16,294 nucleotides of DNA from an uncultured Pseudomonadota bacterium (GTDB lineage: Bacteria > Pseudomonadota > Alphaproteobacteria > Rs-D84): assembly GCA_900313285.1 (NCBI GenBank), contig OMQP01000014.1:1-16294 (forward strand), read 5' to 3'. A model generated the notes under the pieces. It ran no database searches, was not told the origin of the DNA, and saw only the letters and a program-made list of their open reading frames with translations. Shown piece after piece: positions 8,551-16,294 of the stretch (within the stretch, counting starts at the first letter, position 1; each line of letters opens with the position of its first letter). The position numbers and the translations under genes were made by a program.

Positions 8551-9846
8551 TTACTTTTTCAATATATCGCCAGATTTAATGTATTCCGGGGAATCTTTCT
8601 TTGATTTTTTCTGGGCAGATTTTGCGTATTTGTTTGCGTTCGCTTTATCACCGTTCATATTATAAAATTCTGCCATTGCCCAATCAGATACACCGCCATC
8701 ACTGACACGTGCCAATATCCAATATGGTAATGGTGCAGGTTCAATTAAAATTACATGTTTGCATAATTCGGTGGCACGTTGTTTGTCGCCAGGTTTATTT
8801 CTTTCAGATAATACCAAAGCCAAAGCAGTTTCGATTTGAGGTGCGTTTTTTGATAATTCTAAACTTTTTTCATATGCTTCAACACTGTCATCGTATGCAC
8901 CAAATTGGTATTCAATATCTCCCAATAATTCATAATAATATGGATTGTTTGGATTGCGTTTTATCAGTGTCTGAGTGCCTGTCTTTGCGGTCTTTAAATC
9001 GCCACCACGCATGTTAGCAATTGCACGCGCGTAAATTGCGCTGTCCGTTTTATTCGAATATGGATATGTTGTAATTACGTTTTTATCGTTGTCCAAATAT
9101 CCAATCAACTTTGCGCGCAATATTTCATATTCATCATTTTCATTTTTTATTTGTGATTGTGATTTTGTTGGAATCTTTTTTAATTTACTGATTTTAGTTT
9201 TTGCGTTGTTTATACGTTCTCTGGTTAATGGGTGATTTATACGATTTGGGTTAACCCGCGTTTCTAATTCGCCATGCATATCACGCATTTGTTCAAATAC
9301 AGTTATCAGACCATTTGGATCGTTATTTGATTTAACCATTAAATCGACAGCCATATCATCTGCCATGCGTTCTTCGTCACGCGAAAAAGAAAGTAATGAT
9401 TGTTGTGCGATACCTGTTGCACCAGCCATTACACCCGCACCTGCGGTCGGATTTCCGCCGGCAACCATTAAACCAACCCCCAATGCCTGAATAATCATAG
9501 TGCGTATTATTTCATCATGCATGCGCGCAGATATTTGTACCATGTGACCACCGATAGTATGACCCAGTTCATGTGCAACAACAGCACGTAATGCATTTGG
9601 ATTTTTAATTCTTTTAAGTAATCCTGTATAAATAAACACATCTTCGCCACCACGGACAAAAGCATTAAAATCATCATCACGAACGATGTAGATTTTCAAT
9701 CTTTTTGAATCTATGTTTGCTGCATGTGCCACTGGTAAAATGATTTCAGTAATTTCTTTTTCGATTTCTGTATCGTTAATCAGTGTGGCTGCGTTTGCAT
9801 TGAACGCAAATAACAAAACCATTAAAATTGCAAATATATGCTTCAT
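8551..9846 (-). CDS. Periplasmic M48 metalloprotease with TPR domain (BepA/YfgC-like)
   Basis: This is a 431-residue zinc protease predicted to act in the periplasm on outer-membrane protein assembly. Residues 1-19 form a signal peptide with cleavage after ANA. The M48 domain carries HELGH (92-96, metal ligands H92 and H96, catalytic E93) and SRDEERMADD with E159 as the likely third ligand. It also has NHPLTRER, whose H205 corresponds to the regulatory His (H246) of E. coli BepA. Residues from about 245 to 415 look like tetratricopeptide repeats, completing the BepA-type layout. The start codon overlaps the recG stop by one base (TAATG), and CGGGGG just upstream is its ribosome site, so translation is coupled to recG. 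Its 3' end converges on the secreted-protein gene with 5 bases between stops and no visible terminator. Confidence 0.92.
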   Translation of the reverse strand: MKHIFAILMVLLFAFNANAATLINDTEIEKEITEIILPVAHAANIDSKRLKIYIVRDDDFNAFVRGGEDVFIYTGLLKRIKNPNALRAVVAHELGHTIGGHMVQISARMHDEIIRTMIIQALGVGLMVAGGNPTAGAGVMAGATGIAQQSLLSFSRDEERMADDMAVDLMVKSNNDPNGLITVFEQMRDMHGELETRVNPNRINHPLTRERINNAKTKISKLKKIPTKSQSQIKNENDEYEILRAKLIGYLDNDKNVITTYPYSNKTDSAIYARAIANMRGGDLKTAKTGTQTLIKRNPNNPYYYELLGDIEYQFGAYDDSVEAYEKSLELSKNAPQIETALALVLSERNKPGDKQRATELCKHVILIEPAPLPYWILARVSDGGVSDWAMAEFYNMNGDKANANKYAKSAQKKSKKDSPEYIKSGDILKK

Positions 9847-11912
9847 TATGCCCCCGCAACAGTTGAACAGTTAAATATTTGACGTAATGTTTTTGCCCAA
9901 TCTTCGTCTTCGCTATTATTATTCACAGCAGCGGTTTGTGCCAATTTGAATAAATCCCGATGTTCGCGATAGTTTACAAAATGATATTGTATCCAACCAC
10001 TTTGACGTGTGCCCAGTAATTCGCCGACACCACGCATCATTAAATCTTGTTCTGCGATTACAAAACCATCGTCTGTTTCACATAATACATCTAATCTCTT
10101 TATTCCGTCTGGGCTGACATTATTACCATAAAGTAATATACAATAAGATTGTAAATTACCGCGCCCAACACGACCACGTAATTGGTGCAGGGCCGCCAGA
10201 CCAAACCTTTCTGCATTTTCAATTACCATAATAGTTGCCGATGGAACATCAATGCCAACCTCTATTACTGTTGTAGAAACCAAAACGCGCATTTGTGAAT
10301 TTGGATCTGCGAATTCTTCCATAACTTTGTCGCGTTGTTTTTTATCCATTTGACCATGACAAAGACCGGTTCCATGAAAATGTTTTTTTAATTCTTCATA
10401 ACGCTCTTCTGCAGCAGTCATATCTGAAATTTCAGATTCTTCGACCAATGGACAAACCCAGAAAACTTTTGATCCATTTTGAACCTGGGGTGCAATGCGT
10501 TGAACCAGTGCATCAACGCGTTCAATCGGTAATTTTGTTGTTTTGATTGGTATACGGCCAGCCGGCTTTTCATTTATAATCGAAATATCCATATCTCCAT
10601 AAACGGTCATTGAAAGAGTGCGTGGAATAGGGGTTGCAGATAATGCCAACATATCAGGATGATTTCCTTTGGCGCGCATAGTTGTTCGTTGTGACACACC
10701 AAATCGATGTTGTTCGTCGATTATAACCAAACCTAAATCTTTATATTCAACATCTGCACTGAAAAGTGCGTGTGTACCGATTGCAATTTTAGTACGACCT
10801 GATTTTAATGAAATCAGTTTTTCGCGTCTGTTTACACCTTTGTCACGACCTGTTAAAATATCACATACTAAACCCAATTTATCACACATTGTTTTTAATT
10901 TAGCAAAATGTTGTTGGGCCAAAGTATCTGTTGGGGCCAACAATACAGATTGTGCGCCTGTTTCTGCCATTTTTACCATCGCAGCCATTGCAACCATGGT
11001 TTTTCCCGAACCAACATCACCCTGGACCAAACGCATCATAGGAATTGGTTTTTGAAAATCAGTAAATATTTCATCTATTGTGCGTTGTTGGGCACCGGTT
11101 AATTCAAATGGTAATATCTCATAGAATTTAGGTATTAAATCATATTTCTTTATGCGCACCGGTCTGGTGATTTTTGATTCAGTACGATTTCGTTTGTTTA
11201 TGGCAATAGCACTTTGGTGTGCGTATAATTCGCAATATGCTAATTTAGCCATATATGTTCCATTTGGAGCCAAATCTTCATTTGTTTCTGGATAATGAAC
11301 ATGTTCCAATGCATCCAAAAATTCCAGCATTCTTTCGCTTAATTTATATGCGGCAATTCGTTCGTGCATTATTTTGAAAATTTGGTCGCGTACTGCAGAA
11401 AATGTTTTCTGGGTTAGCCCTTCGCCAGATGGATATATTGCCTGGTGTTTTGGAATCTTATAGGCGTTTTCTGGAACTTCAATAAAGTCAGGATGATTTA
11501 TTATTGCACCACCGCGATTATTGTAATCTAATTTACCGCTGACAATTCGCCATTGACCGATTGGCAATTTTTCGGTCCAATAATCAAGAAATTTCGTATT
11601 GAAAAATTGAATAGTCACAGGTGCAGCAAATTTATCAGCGCATACAATTTGTGTCGGCATGCGACGACCACGAAAAACACCACCTTTCTTGTGAGATTTG
11701 ATTTGCAGTGAAATCGTGATGGTATCACCGTTTTGCGCCCCAATAACAGAATCAAGTATTTCGCGCGGACGAACATAAGATGGTATATGTAACAAGAAAT
11801 CCAAAACACTTCGTCCGCCCAATACATCATTGAACTTTGCCGCTAATACCGGCCCCACGCCATGTATGAATTGTAAATCAGTATTAAAAAAATCAAAGAT
11901 TTCATTATCCAT
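9846..11912 (-). CDS. recG: ATP-dependent DNA helicase RecG
   Basis: RecG remodels stalled replication forks and recombination intermediates by branch migration. The 688-residue length matches E. coli RecG (693). The N-terminal wedge/OB region includes the helix-hairpin-helix-like IHGVGPVLAAKF near residue 16. The helicase domains follow: Walker A GDVGSGKT (K304), the DEQH box at 399-402 with RFGVSQR after it, motif III LSATPIPRTLSM, and motif VI region LRGRVGRGNLQSYCIL. The C-terminal RecG signature (GELLGTRQSG) is present. No Shine-Dalgarno precedes the ATG, and a candidate -10 lies only 7 bases upstream (see findings). The gene is upstream of and translationally coupled to the M48 protease gene. 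Confidence 0.96.
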   Translation of the reverse strand: MDNEIFDFFNTDLQFIHGVGPVLAAKFNDVLGGRSVLDFLLHIPSYVRPREILDSVIGAQNGDTITISLQIKSHKKGGVFRGRRMPTQIVCADKFAAPVTIQFFNTKFLDYWTEKLPIGQWRIVSGKLDYNNRGGAIINHPDFIEVPENAYKIPKHQAIYPSGEGLTQKTFSAVRDQIFKIMHERIAAYKLSERMLEFLDALEHVHYPETNEDLAPNGTYMAKLAYCELYAHQSAIAINKRNRTESKITRPVRIKKYDLIPKFYEILPFELTGAQQRTIDEIFTDFQKPIPMMRLVQGDVGSGKTMVAMAAMVKMAETGAQSVLLAPTDTLAQQHFAKLKTMCDKLGLVCDILTGRDKGVNRREKLISLKSGRTKIAIGTHALFSADVEYKDLGLVIIDEQHRFGVSQRTTMRAKGNHPDMLALSATPIPRTLSMTVYGDMDISIINEKPAGRIPIKTTKLPIERVDALVQRIAPQVQNGSKVFWVCPLVEESEISDMTAAEERYEELKKHFHGTGLCHGQMDKKQRDKVMEEFADPNSQMRVLVSTTVIEVGIDVPSATIMVIENAERFGLAALHQLRGRVGRGNLQSYCILLYGNNVSPDGIKRLDVLCETDDGFVIAEQDLMMRGVGELLGTRQSGWIQYHFVNYREHRDLFKLAQTAAVNNNSEDEDWAKTLRQIFNCSTVAGA

Positions 11913-11918
11913 GCTTTA

Positions 11919-11948
11919 AATTTAGCAAAAAATAACCTTTCAATTCAA
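11919..11948 (-). promoter_or_regulatory. Candidate promoter for recG, possibly giving a leaderless mRNA
   Basis: On the minus strand, TTGAAT (11943-11948), an 18-base spacer and TAAATT (11919-11924, preceded by GC) fit a sigma70-type promoter. The expected start falls at about 11912, the first base of the recG ATG. The position just after the ackA terminator fits a promoter. The match is moderate. Confidence 0.35.
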
Positions 11949-11950
11949 TA

Positions 11951-11981
11951 AAAAAACACCGCCCAAACGGGCGGTGTTTTT
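11951..11981 (-). terminator. Intrinsic terminator of ackA (bidirectional form)
   Basis: On the minus strand, just after the ackA stop, a 10-bp stem (11955-11964 with 11969-11978) closes a GTTT loop and runs into a T-tract (complement of 11951-11956). Flanking A and T runs let it act on either strand. The stem core is identical to that of the rne terminator. Confidence 0.9.
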
Positions 11982-11993
11982 CTAATTTATCCA

Positions 11994-13229
11994 TTATTTT
12001 GCAAATGAATAATCCATTTTCAAATGGTTGGCATTGTATGTGCCGTTCATTATTGCCAATGTATCTTCAACGATTACCAATTCTTCATTTGTCGCAATCT
12101 TAAAGATTTTAATACGTGAATCAGGTGTGCTTAAAACTGCTTCTGGAACATCACGGCTGATGTTTTTATTGGCGTCTTTGTCCATTTTGATGCCCAATTC
12201 TTCCAATCCTTCACAGAATTTTTCGCGCATGTATTCATCATTTTCACAAACGCCAGCAGTCAATACCAATGCATCAACATGTCCTAATTCTGCAATATAT
12301 GCACCGATGAATTTTTTCACAGTTTGTGCCTGCATTTCCAATGCCAGTTTGCAATCATCATTACATTCTTGGTTTTCTTTGACATCACGACCATCGCTGT
12401 AGCATGTTGTTACGCCCATCAAACCAGATTTTTTATTCAATTCATTTTGAATCATTTCGATTGGTAAACCTTTGCGAGCTGCAACGTATGATGGAATAGA
12501 TGGATCGATATCGCCACAACGTGTTCCCATCATCAATCCTGCTGTTGGTGTCATACCCATAGATGTATCAACAGATACACCATTACGGATAGCTGTGATA
12601 GATGCACCAGAACCAATGTGTGCAGTGATTAAATTGCATTCGCTGGCTGGTTTGCCCAACATGGCTGCCGCGCGTTTAGAAACATACAAATGTGATGTTC
12701 CGTGGAAACCGTATCTGCGAACGCCTAATTCTGTGTACCATTCTTTTGGAACAGGATAACGGTAAGATACAGGTTTCATTGTTTGGTGAAATGCAGTATC
12801 AAATACAGCAACTTGTTTTGCGTTTGGTAACAATTGTTGTGCTGTAACAATGCCCAAAACACCACTCGGGTTATGTAATGGTGCCAATGGTGTCAATTCA
12901 TTCAAAGTTTTGATAACATCATCTGTGACTTCGACAGAAGAAGCAAATTTATCACCACCCATAACAACACGATGACCAACGCCACCAATTTCGTTCATAT
13001 CAATAGAAGCTTCACGTAACATTTGCATAACAACACTTAATGCTTCTTTGTGGTCTTTCATTTCTGTGACTTTTTTATCTTTGTGACCGTCTGGATATTT
13101 TTGTGTCACAAAAGAATCTGGTAAACCAATTTTTTCAACGTTTCCGCCAACGACGGCTGTTTTAGTATCTGCATCAAAAACCTGGTATTTCAGGGATGAT
13201 GAACCACAATTCAAAGCAAGTATGTACAT
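11994..13229 (-). CDS. ackA: Acetate kinase
   Basis: The enzyme interconverts acetate plus ATP with acetyl phosphate plus ADP, yielding ATP in acetate-forming metabolism when paired with phosphotransacetylase (not in this window). The 411-residue protein has the expected family residues: N7 (LALNCGSSSLK), R87 (GHRVVMGG), catalytic D144 (FDTAFH), H176 (GFHGTSH), R237 (MGTRCGD) and E382 (ATNEEL). These correspond to N7, R91, D148, H180, R241 and E384 of the Methanosarcina enzyme. The adenine-side motif, usually GGIGEN or AGIGEN, reads AGVCEN (325-330), a mild deviation. The ATG follows AAAGGA (13236-13241). It has its own promoter and terminator, so it is probably monocistronic. The enzyme should be active as all catalytic residues are present. 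Confidence 0.97.
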   Translation of the reverse strand: MYILALNCGSSSLKYQVFDADTKTAVVGGNVEKIGLPDSFVTQKYPDGHKDKKVTEMKDHKEALSVVMQMLREASIDMNEIGGVGHRVVMGGDKFASSVEVTDDVIKTLNELTPLAPLHNPSGVLGIVTAQQLLPNAKQVAVFDTAFHQTMKPVSYRYPVPKEWYTELGVRRYGFHGTSHLYVSKRAAAMLGKPASECNLITAHIGSGASITAIRNGVSVDTSMGMTPTAGLMMGTRCGDIDPSIPSYVAARKGLPIEMIQNELNKKSGLMGVTTCYSDGRDVKENQECNDDCKLALEMQAQTVKKFIGAYIAELGHVDALVLTAGVCENDEYMREKFCEGLEELGIKMDKDANKNISRDVPEAVLSTPDSRIKIFKIATNEELVIVEDTLAIMNGTYNANHLKMDYSFAK

Positions 13230-13263
13230 GTTTTATCCTTTCTTAAATTATTTTTACATGGCA

Positions 13264-13292
13264 ACAATAGCAAATGATTTTATGTATTTCAA
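13264..13292 (-). promoter_or_regulatory. Promoter of ackA
   Basis: On the minus strand, TTGAAA (13287-13292), a 17-base spacer and TATTGT (13264-13269, within TTTGCTATTGT) predict a start near 13257 and a leader of about 28 bases. The -35 overlaps the TGA stop of the upstream gene. Confidence 0.55.
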
Positions 13293-13855
13293 TAATAAAC
13301 AATCATTTTTAATTTCCATTTATTATTGGTTATGTTTGTTTGTGTCCCGTCAATTTTATGCAGCACCCAAATTGGTTGTCCGCCTAAGAAAAAGCGTCCA
13401 TGTAATACGCCATTTGAAAGGTATGTGTTTATTCCAGGATTGGCATAATTACCAACACCAAAAGCACGCACTTCATCATCTATGCTGTAGCCAGCTTCAG
13501 GTGATTGGCATACCAAAATAATTTCTGCACGAAATGGCATTTGTGTACACGTGAATGTTATATCCATGAAATTTGCAGATGGCACAGATAACAAACCTGT
13601 TGATTCAGAATGAATAACACTGTGTGTTTGATATGTTGCAAAAAGTGCAGTCCAAAAATCAGCCGATACATCATTTATATCAAATGGTTCTGTATCTATT
13701 TCGTCATGACGGGCCAGGGCAAAACCACCCAATGTTTCACCATCATGAATACGTACCGTTTTATTTGTTGTGTCCATAGTTATTTCACCATTTAACCCGG
13801 TGAAATTATCATTTTGTGCGGACGTGCCGCGACGAATCTGCAGAATTCGTGTCAT
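13289..13855 (-). CDS. Small protein with phage tail-fibre (Mtd-like) N-terminal domain
   Basis: The 188-residue product starts at ATG 13855 after AAAGGA. Residues 1-50 (QIRRGTSAQ, FTGLNGEITMDT, KTVRIHDGETLGGFALARHDE) closely resemble the N-terminal beta-prism of the major tropism determinant of Bordetella phage BPP-1 (TTAQHATFTG, REITVDTDKNTVVVHDG, TAGGFPLARHD), and similar starts are common in phage tail fibres. The remaining residues (about 60-188) are beta-rich by appearance, end NNKWKLKMIVYY, and look like a receptor-binding tail tip. They do not resemble the C-type lectin fold of Mtd. No signal peptide or membrane segment is seen. No other clear phage structural gene lies in the window, so it may be a domesticated or orphan tail gene. 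Function is inferred from the domain only. Confidence 0.8.
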   Translation of the reverse strand: MTRILQIRRGTSAQNDNFTGLNGEITMDTTNKTVRIHDGETLGGFALARHDEIDTEPFDINDVSADFWTALFATYQTHSVIHSESTGLLSVPSANFMDITFTCTQMPFRAEIILVCQSPEAGYSIDDEVRAFGVGNYANPGINTYLSNGVLHGRFFLGGQPIWVLHKIDGTQTNITNNKWKLKMIVYY

Positions 13856-13884
13856 ATTAAATCCTTTTAGTTAAAAATGTTTGG

Positions 13885-13917
13885 AAAATAAAAAAAGACG
13901 GCAGATATCTGCCGTCT
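13885..13917 (-). terminator. Intrinsic terminator-type hairpin after the coiled-coil gene
   Basis: A 9-bp perfect stem (AGACGGCAG 13896-13904 and CTGCCGTCT 13909-13917) with loop ATAT is followed on the minus strand by a T-rich tract (complement of 13886-13895). It lies 37 bases after the stop of the large gene. It also sits about 5 bases after the predicted start of the promoter at 13929-13957, so it may double as a 5'-end hairpin of the next mRNA. Confidence 0.85.
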
Positions 13918-13928
13918 GATTGACCATC

Positions 13929-13957
13929 ATTATATCACAAATTAACACAAAAATCAA
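13929..13957 (-). promoter_or_regulatory. Strong promoter upstream of the Mtd-like gene
   Basis: On the minus strand, TTGATT (13952-13957), a 17-base spacer and consensus TATAAT (13929-13934) with TGA extension are present. The predicted start is near 13922. The -35 overlaps the TGA stop of the large upstream gene. The core ATTTGTGATATAAT is identical to that of the promoter at 7639-7652. Confidence 0.6.
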
Positions 13958-16294
13958 TAATTGTTTGCTTTATAATTTTCAAACATTTGTTCGATTTGTG
14001 TTCTTCCATTCGCGTTTTTCTGATCCATTTTTTTCTGTAGCGCTTTTGTGCTCCAGTGAAACATACTTTTTGTTTGTCCTGTTTGCAAGAAATCCCAATA
14101 TGCCATCAAATATTCATAATCGTTACGATTTTTTTGATCCCATTTTTGCCATTCGGTTTCGCGTAAACGTTTCGCTTCTTTGGCTTTTTCTTTGGCTTCT
14201 TTCGCGTCGCTGTATTGTGTTAATGTGCTTTCTATGTCCAGATATTTTTCATCTGTTGACAGTTTTTCAAATTCAGCTTGCGCATTATCGTAATCGGTTT
14301 TTGCGGCTAAATAAGCATCATTTCCTGCCTTATGTTTTGCTTTGTTTGCGTCGGCATCATCTCGTTTTTTCTTTTCGGCAGGATCTGCCTGTTTGTGTTT
14401 TAATTGTTCTATTTGGGCACTAACATTATCAAATTCTGCCCTTAATTGACGTATTTCATCATTTAACTGGACTTCATAATCTGCAGCCGCTGTTTCTGAC
14501 ATAGGAGTGCCTGTAATTGGATCATTATAGGTTCCGTATGCGCCCTTGCTGGACAATATCGCATGTCTTTCGTCTATTTGTTTTTTGATTTCTTTTTGTC
14601 TTTTTTCTGCTTCTTTGATACGATCTGGAATTTTATCAAAATCTTCTACTATTTTTTGATTTGTTTCAAATTCATTGTGTGCCTGTTCATTATCTTCCAT
14701 TCTGCCCAGGGCTTCTGCCGCAAGGGCTTTTTGTGTGCGTATTTCGTTTTCATGTTTATTAACGAATGATTGGGCCTGACGTATGGTTAAACCAGCATAT
14801 GTATCTTTGATATGTGTGCGAGCAGCCGTTATGACAGCATTATTATCTCGAATTTGTACATTATCTGCACGGTCGTCTGCCTTTTTCTTTTTTTCATCAG
14901 CTGTTCTTTGTGCCGCAAGAGCAATCTTTCTTTGGTCTGATAAGTTTCTTAATTCGCCAGAATTATTAAACATCGAATGTCTTCTGCGAGCGCGGTTAAT
15001 TATTCCTGTGGCAAGATAACCTGTTGCTTCCAATCCGAATTTCATTGTTTTATCAACTGCACCAGTGACAAATCGAATACCTTCGTTTTTATTCCATGAC
15101 AAATCGCCATCTGAAAAGATTTTTACATCGGTACCATTTACCGCATCCATTGTGCGACTGGTAAATGTGCCATATTGCATAACAGATAATACTTCCAATG
15201 CGGTTTTTGCTTCTTCCAATTTTCCGTCTTTGACGGCCTCTTTAATCAATTCTGTAACGATACGATTCATTTGGTATCCCCAACGAAGCGCACCTTCGAT
15301 AGAATCTGATAAACCGTTACTTTTGTATACAGATAATTTTTCTGTTAACCATTTAAAATGATCGGCGGCTTTAAAAGGTTCTTTGCCTCGTAATGCGTTT
15401 TCTATATCGCTAGATTTATCTATAAGGGCATTTAAATTATCTGTTGGTTGTATTTTTGCTTTATCAATTGCGGCAAATATTGCTTTGGATGTTGGTTTTA
15501 TAAATATATTTGCACGATGAACCGTCACAAATTTTTTCAACACATCGCTGTAAAAGTTTTTGAACCCTTTATCTATTTTTTGTCTTAGATTTGGATCGGC
15601 ATCTTTATAGGTTGGCGCAATATAGCTGTCTTTTTTTATCTTGCCAGTATAATCGGTGTTTGTTAATGCGGCATCAATTTGATCGGAAACGATTTTGTCG
15701 CCTGGTTCATATTTTTTGAAAGCTTCCAATATTCCTTTCTCTTTGAATAAAGATTCGAATATTGCAGGACCCTCAGTTTTAAGACGATTTAAATCGTTTG
15801 GTTCAGGTTCAATGTTTGTTTGAAGTGATTTTTGAATATAATTTAATCTTAATGCAAAAAATTTAGATTTAGCACCATCGGACAATCCACCAAAATCAGG
15901 GCTATAATTTGATTTGTCTTTGATTTTTTGTATTACGTTATATATAGCAGACTTAACTTCTGGGGAATCTAATTTTCTTGAATTATGATGTGCTGCTTCC
16001 AATATTTTAGATTCTTCGTAATTCATAACGCTTGCGTTATCAATTTCATTATCACCAGAAAAAAGCAGTTTTAACAGTTCTCTTATTTGAGCTTTCGCTT
16101 CTGAATTAATTTCAGGAACATTGAATAGTTTTCTGGGACCATAATGATTATTTAAAAATGTTTTTGCTTTGTCGTCTAAAATTGCACTGTGTGCAGACAT
16201 GTTGGCAAATGTTTCTGCCAAATCTCTGTATAATATTTTTAATTCTTCTTCGGTCAAACTATTAAAATCAGGTAAATTACGCCATGCCTTTGAG
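13954..16294 (-). CDS. Large helical/coiled-coil protein of unknown function (5' end cut by window edge)
   Basis: At least 779 residues are visible. The frame stays open to the right edge, and the in-frame TTG at 16257 has no ribosome site, so the true start is probably outside. The family is not recognised. The first 350 residues or so look like a soluble, mostly helical region. A glycine-containing stretch (about 395-425, numbering from the TTG: GAVDKTMKFGLEATGYLATGIINRARRR) ends in a basic cluster. From about 435 to 710 the sequence is highly charged, Ala/Glu/Lys/Gln-rich and likely coiled coil, broken by a Gly/Pro-containing turn near 570-590. The C-terminus has several Trp and Tyr residues. 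No signal peptide is visible in the part present. A structural or scaffold role is possible but unproven. A terminator follows the gene. Confidence 0.85.
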   Translation of the reverse strand, partial: SKAWRNLPDFNSLTEEELKILYRDLAETFANMSAHSAILDDKAKTFLNNHYGPRKLFNVPEINSEAKAQIRELLKLLFSGDNEIDNASVMNYEESKILEAAHHNSRKLDSPEVKSAIYNVIQKIKDKSNYSPDFGGLSDGAKSKFFALRLNYIQKSLQTNIEPEPNDLNRLKTEGPAIFESLFKEKGILEAFKKYEPGDKIVSDQIDAALTNTDYTGKIKKDSYIAPTYKDADPNLRQKIDKGFKNFYSDVLKKFVTVHRANIFIKPTSKAIFAAIDKAKIQPTDNLNALIDKSSDIENALRGKEPFKAADHFKWLTEKLSVYKSNGLSDSIEGALRWGYQMNRIVTELIKEAVKDGKLEEAKTALEVLSVMQYGTFTSRTMDAVNGTDVKIFSDGDLSWNKNEGIRFVTGAVDKTMKFGLEATGYLATGIINRARRRHSMFNNSGELRNLSDQRKIALAAQRTADEKKKKADDRADNVQIRDNNAVITAARTHIKDTYAGLTIRQAQSFVNKHENEIRTQKALAAEALGRMEDNEQAHNEFETNQKIVEDFDKIPDRIKEAEKRQKEIKKQIDERHAILSSKGAYGTYNDPITGTPMSETAAADYEVQLNDEIRQLRAEFDNVSAQIEQLKHKQADPAEKKKRDDADANKAKHKAGNDAYLAAKTDYDNAQAEFEKLSTDEKYLDIESTLTQYSDAKEAKEKAKEAKRLRETEWQKWDQKNRNDYEYLMAYWDFLQTGQTKSMFHWSTKALQKKMDQKNANGRTQIEQMFENYKANNY

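Noticed and set aside
8546..8600. Terminator between the converging genes
   Set aside because: No GC-rich stem with a T-tract was found. The 5-base gap and AT-rich flanks only suggest overlapping 3' ends.
10669..11102. Open frames opposite recG on the plus strand
   Set aside because: They are antisense shadows of the conserved helicase domain, with no ribosome site and no recognisable product.
13830..13855. Inverted repeat ACGAAT ... ATTCGT at the start of the Mtd-like gene
   Set aside because: The arms are only 6 bp and fall in conserved codons (Arg-Ile-Leu-Gln-Ile-Arg), so coding constraint explains them.
13289..13855. A diversity-generating retroelement variable region in the Mtd-like gene
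   Set aside because: No reverse transcriptase, no template repeat and no C-type lectin-like 3' end were seen in the window.

Overview
The window is a stretch of AT-rich bacterial chromosome. It most likely comes from an uncultured, host-associated alphaproteobacterium. The evidence is: an RNase E whose N-terminus and S1 region read like alphaproteobacterial RNase E; putative promoters whose -10 region begins GCTA, as in Caulobacter-type housekeeping promoters; and a secreted protein with an InlB-type (Listeria-Bacteroides) repeat, a fold common in gut bacteria. The exact lineage is inference. No rRNA, tRNA, CRISPR array or transposase was seen.

Layout. Positions 1-8545 are read rightward: the C-terminal part of NAD-dependent DNA ligase (ligA, cut by the left edge), a compact class A penicillin-binding protein, an MsbA-like ABC exporter, a YbhN/LPG-synthase-type membrane protein, a short RNase E/G with its own promoter, leader and terminator, and a secreted Cys-rich protein gene. 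Positions 8551-16294 are read leftward. In transcription order these are a large coiled-coil protein of unknown function (cut by the right edge), a small protein with a phage tail-fibre (Mtd-like) N-terminal domain, acetate kinase (ackA), RecG helicase, and a periplasmic BepA-like M48 metalloprotease with TPRs. The two halves converge with 5 bases between stop codons.

Most interesting locus. At 7700-7741 there is a perfect (AC)21 dinucleotide tract. It lies between the ATG (7681, with a strong promoter and Shine-Dalgarno) and the signal-peptide coding region of the secreted protein. At 21 units the ATG frame ends at a TAA (7753-7755), while the signal peptide and mature protein (through 8545) lie in another frame that has no usable start of its own. 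One more AC unit, or two fewer, would fuse them. This is the layout of a phase-variable ON/OFF contingency gene, seen here in the OFF state. An alternative is a repeat-bearing insertion that broke the gene.

A second cluster of interest is the leftward pair of the coiled-coil protein and the Mtd-domain protein. A strong promoter overlaps the stop codon of the first gene, and a terminator-type hairpin begins about five bases after the predicted transcription start. The 14-base promoter core there is identical to the one driving the (AC)n gene. The remaining genes are housekeeping: DNA repair, peptidoglycan synthesis, lipid or drug export, RNA decay, acetate metabolism and outer-membrane protein quality control.
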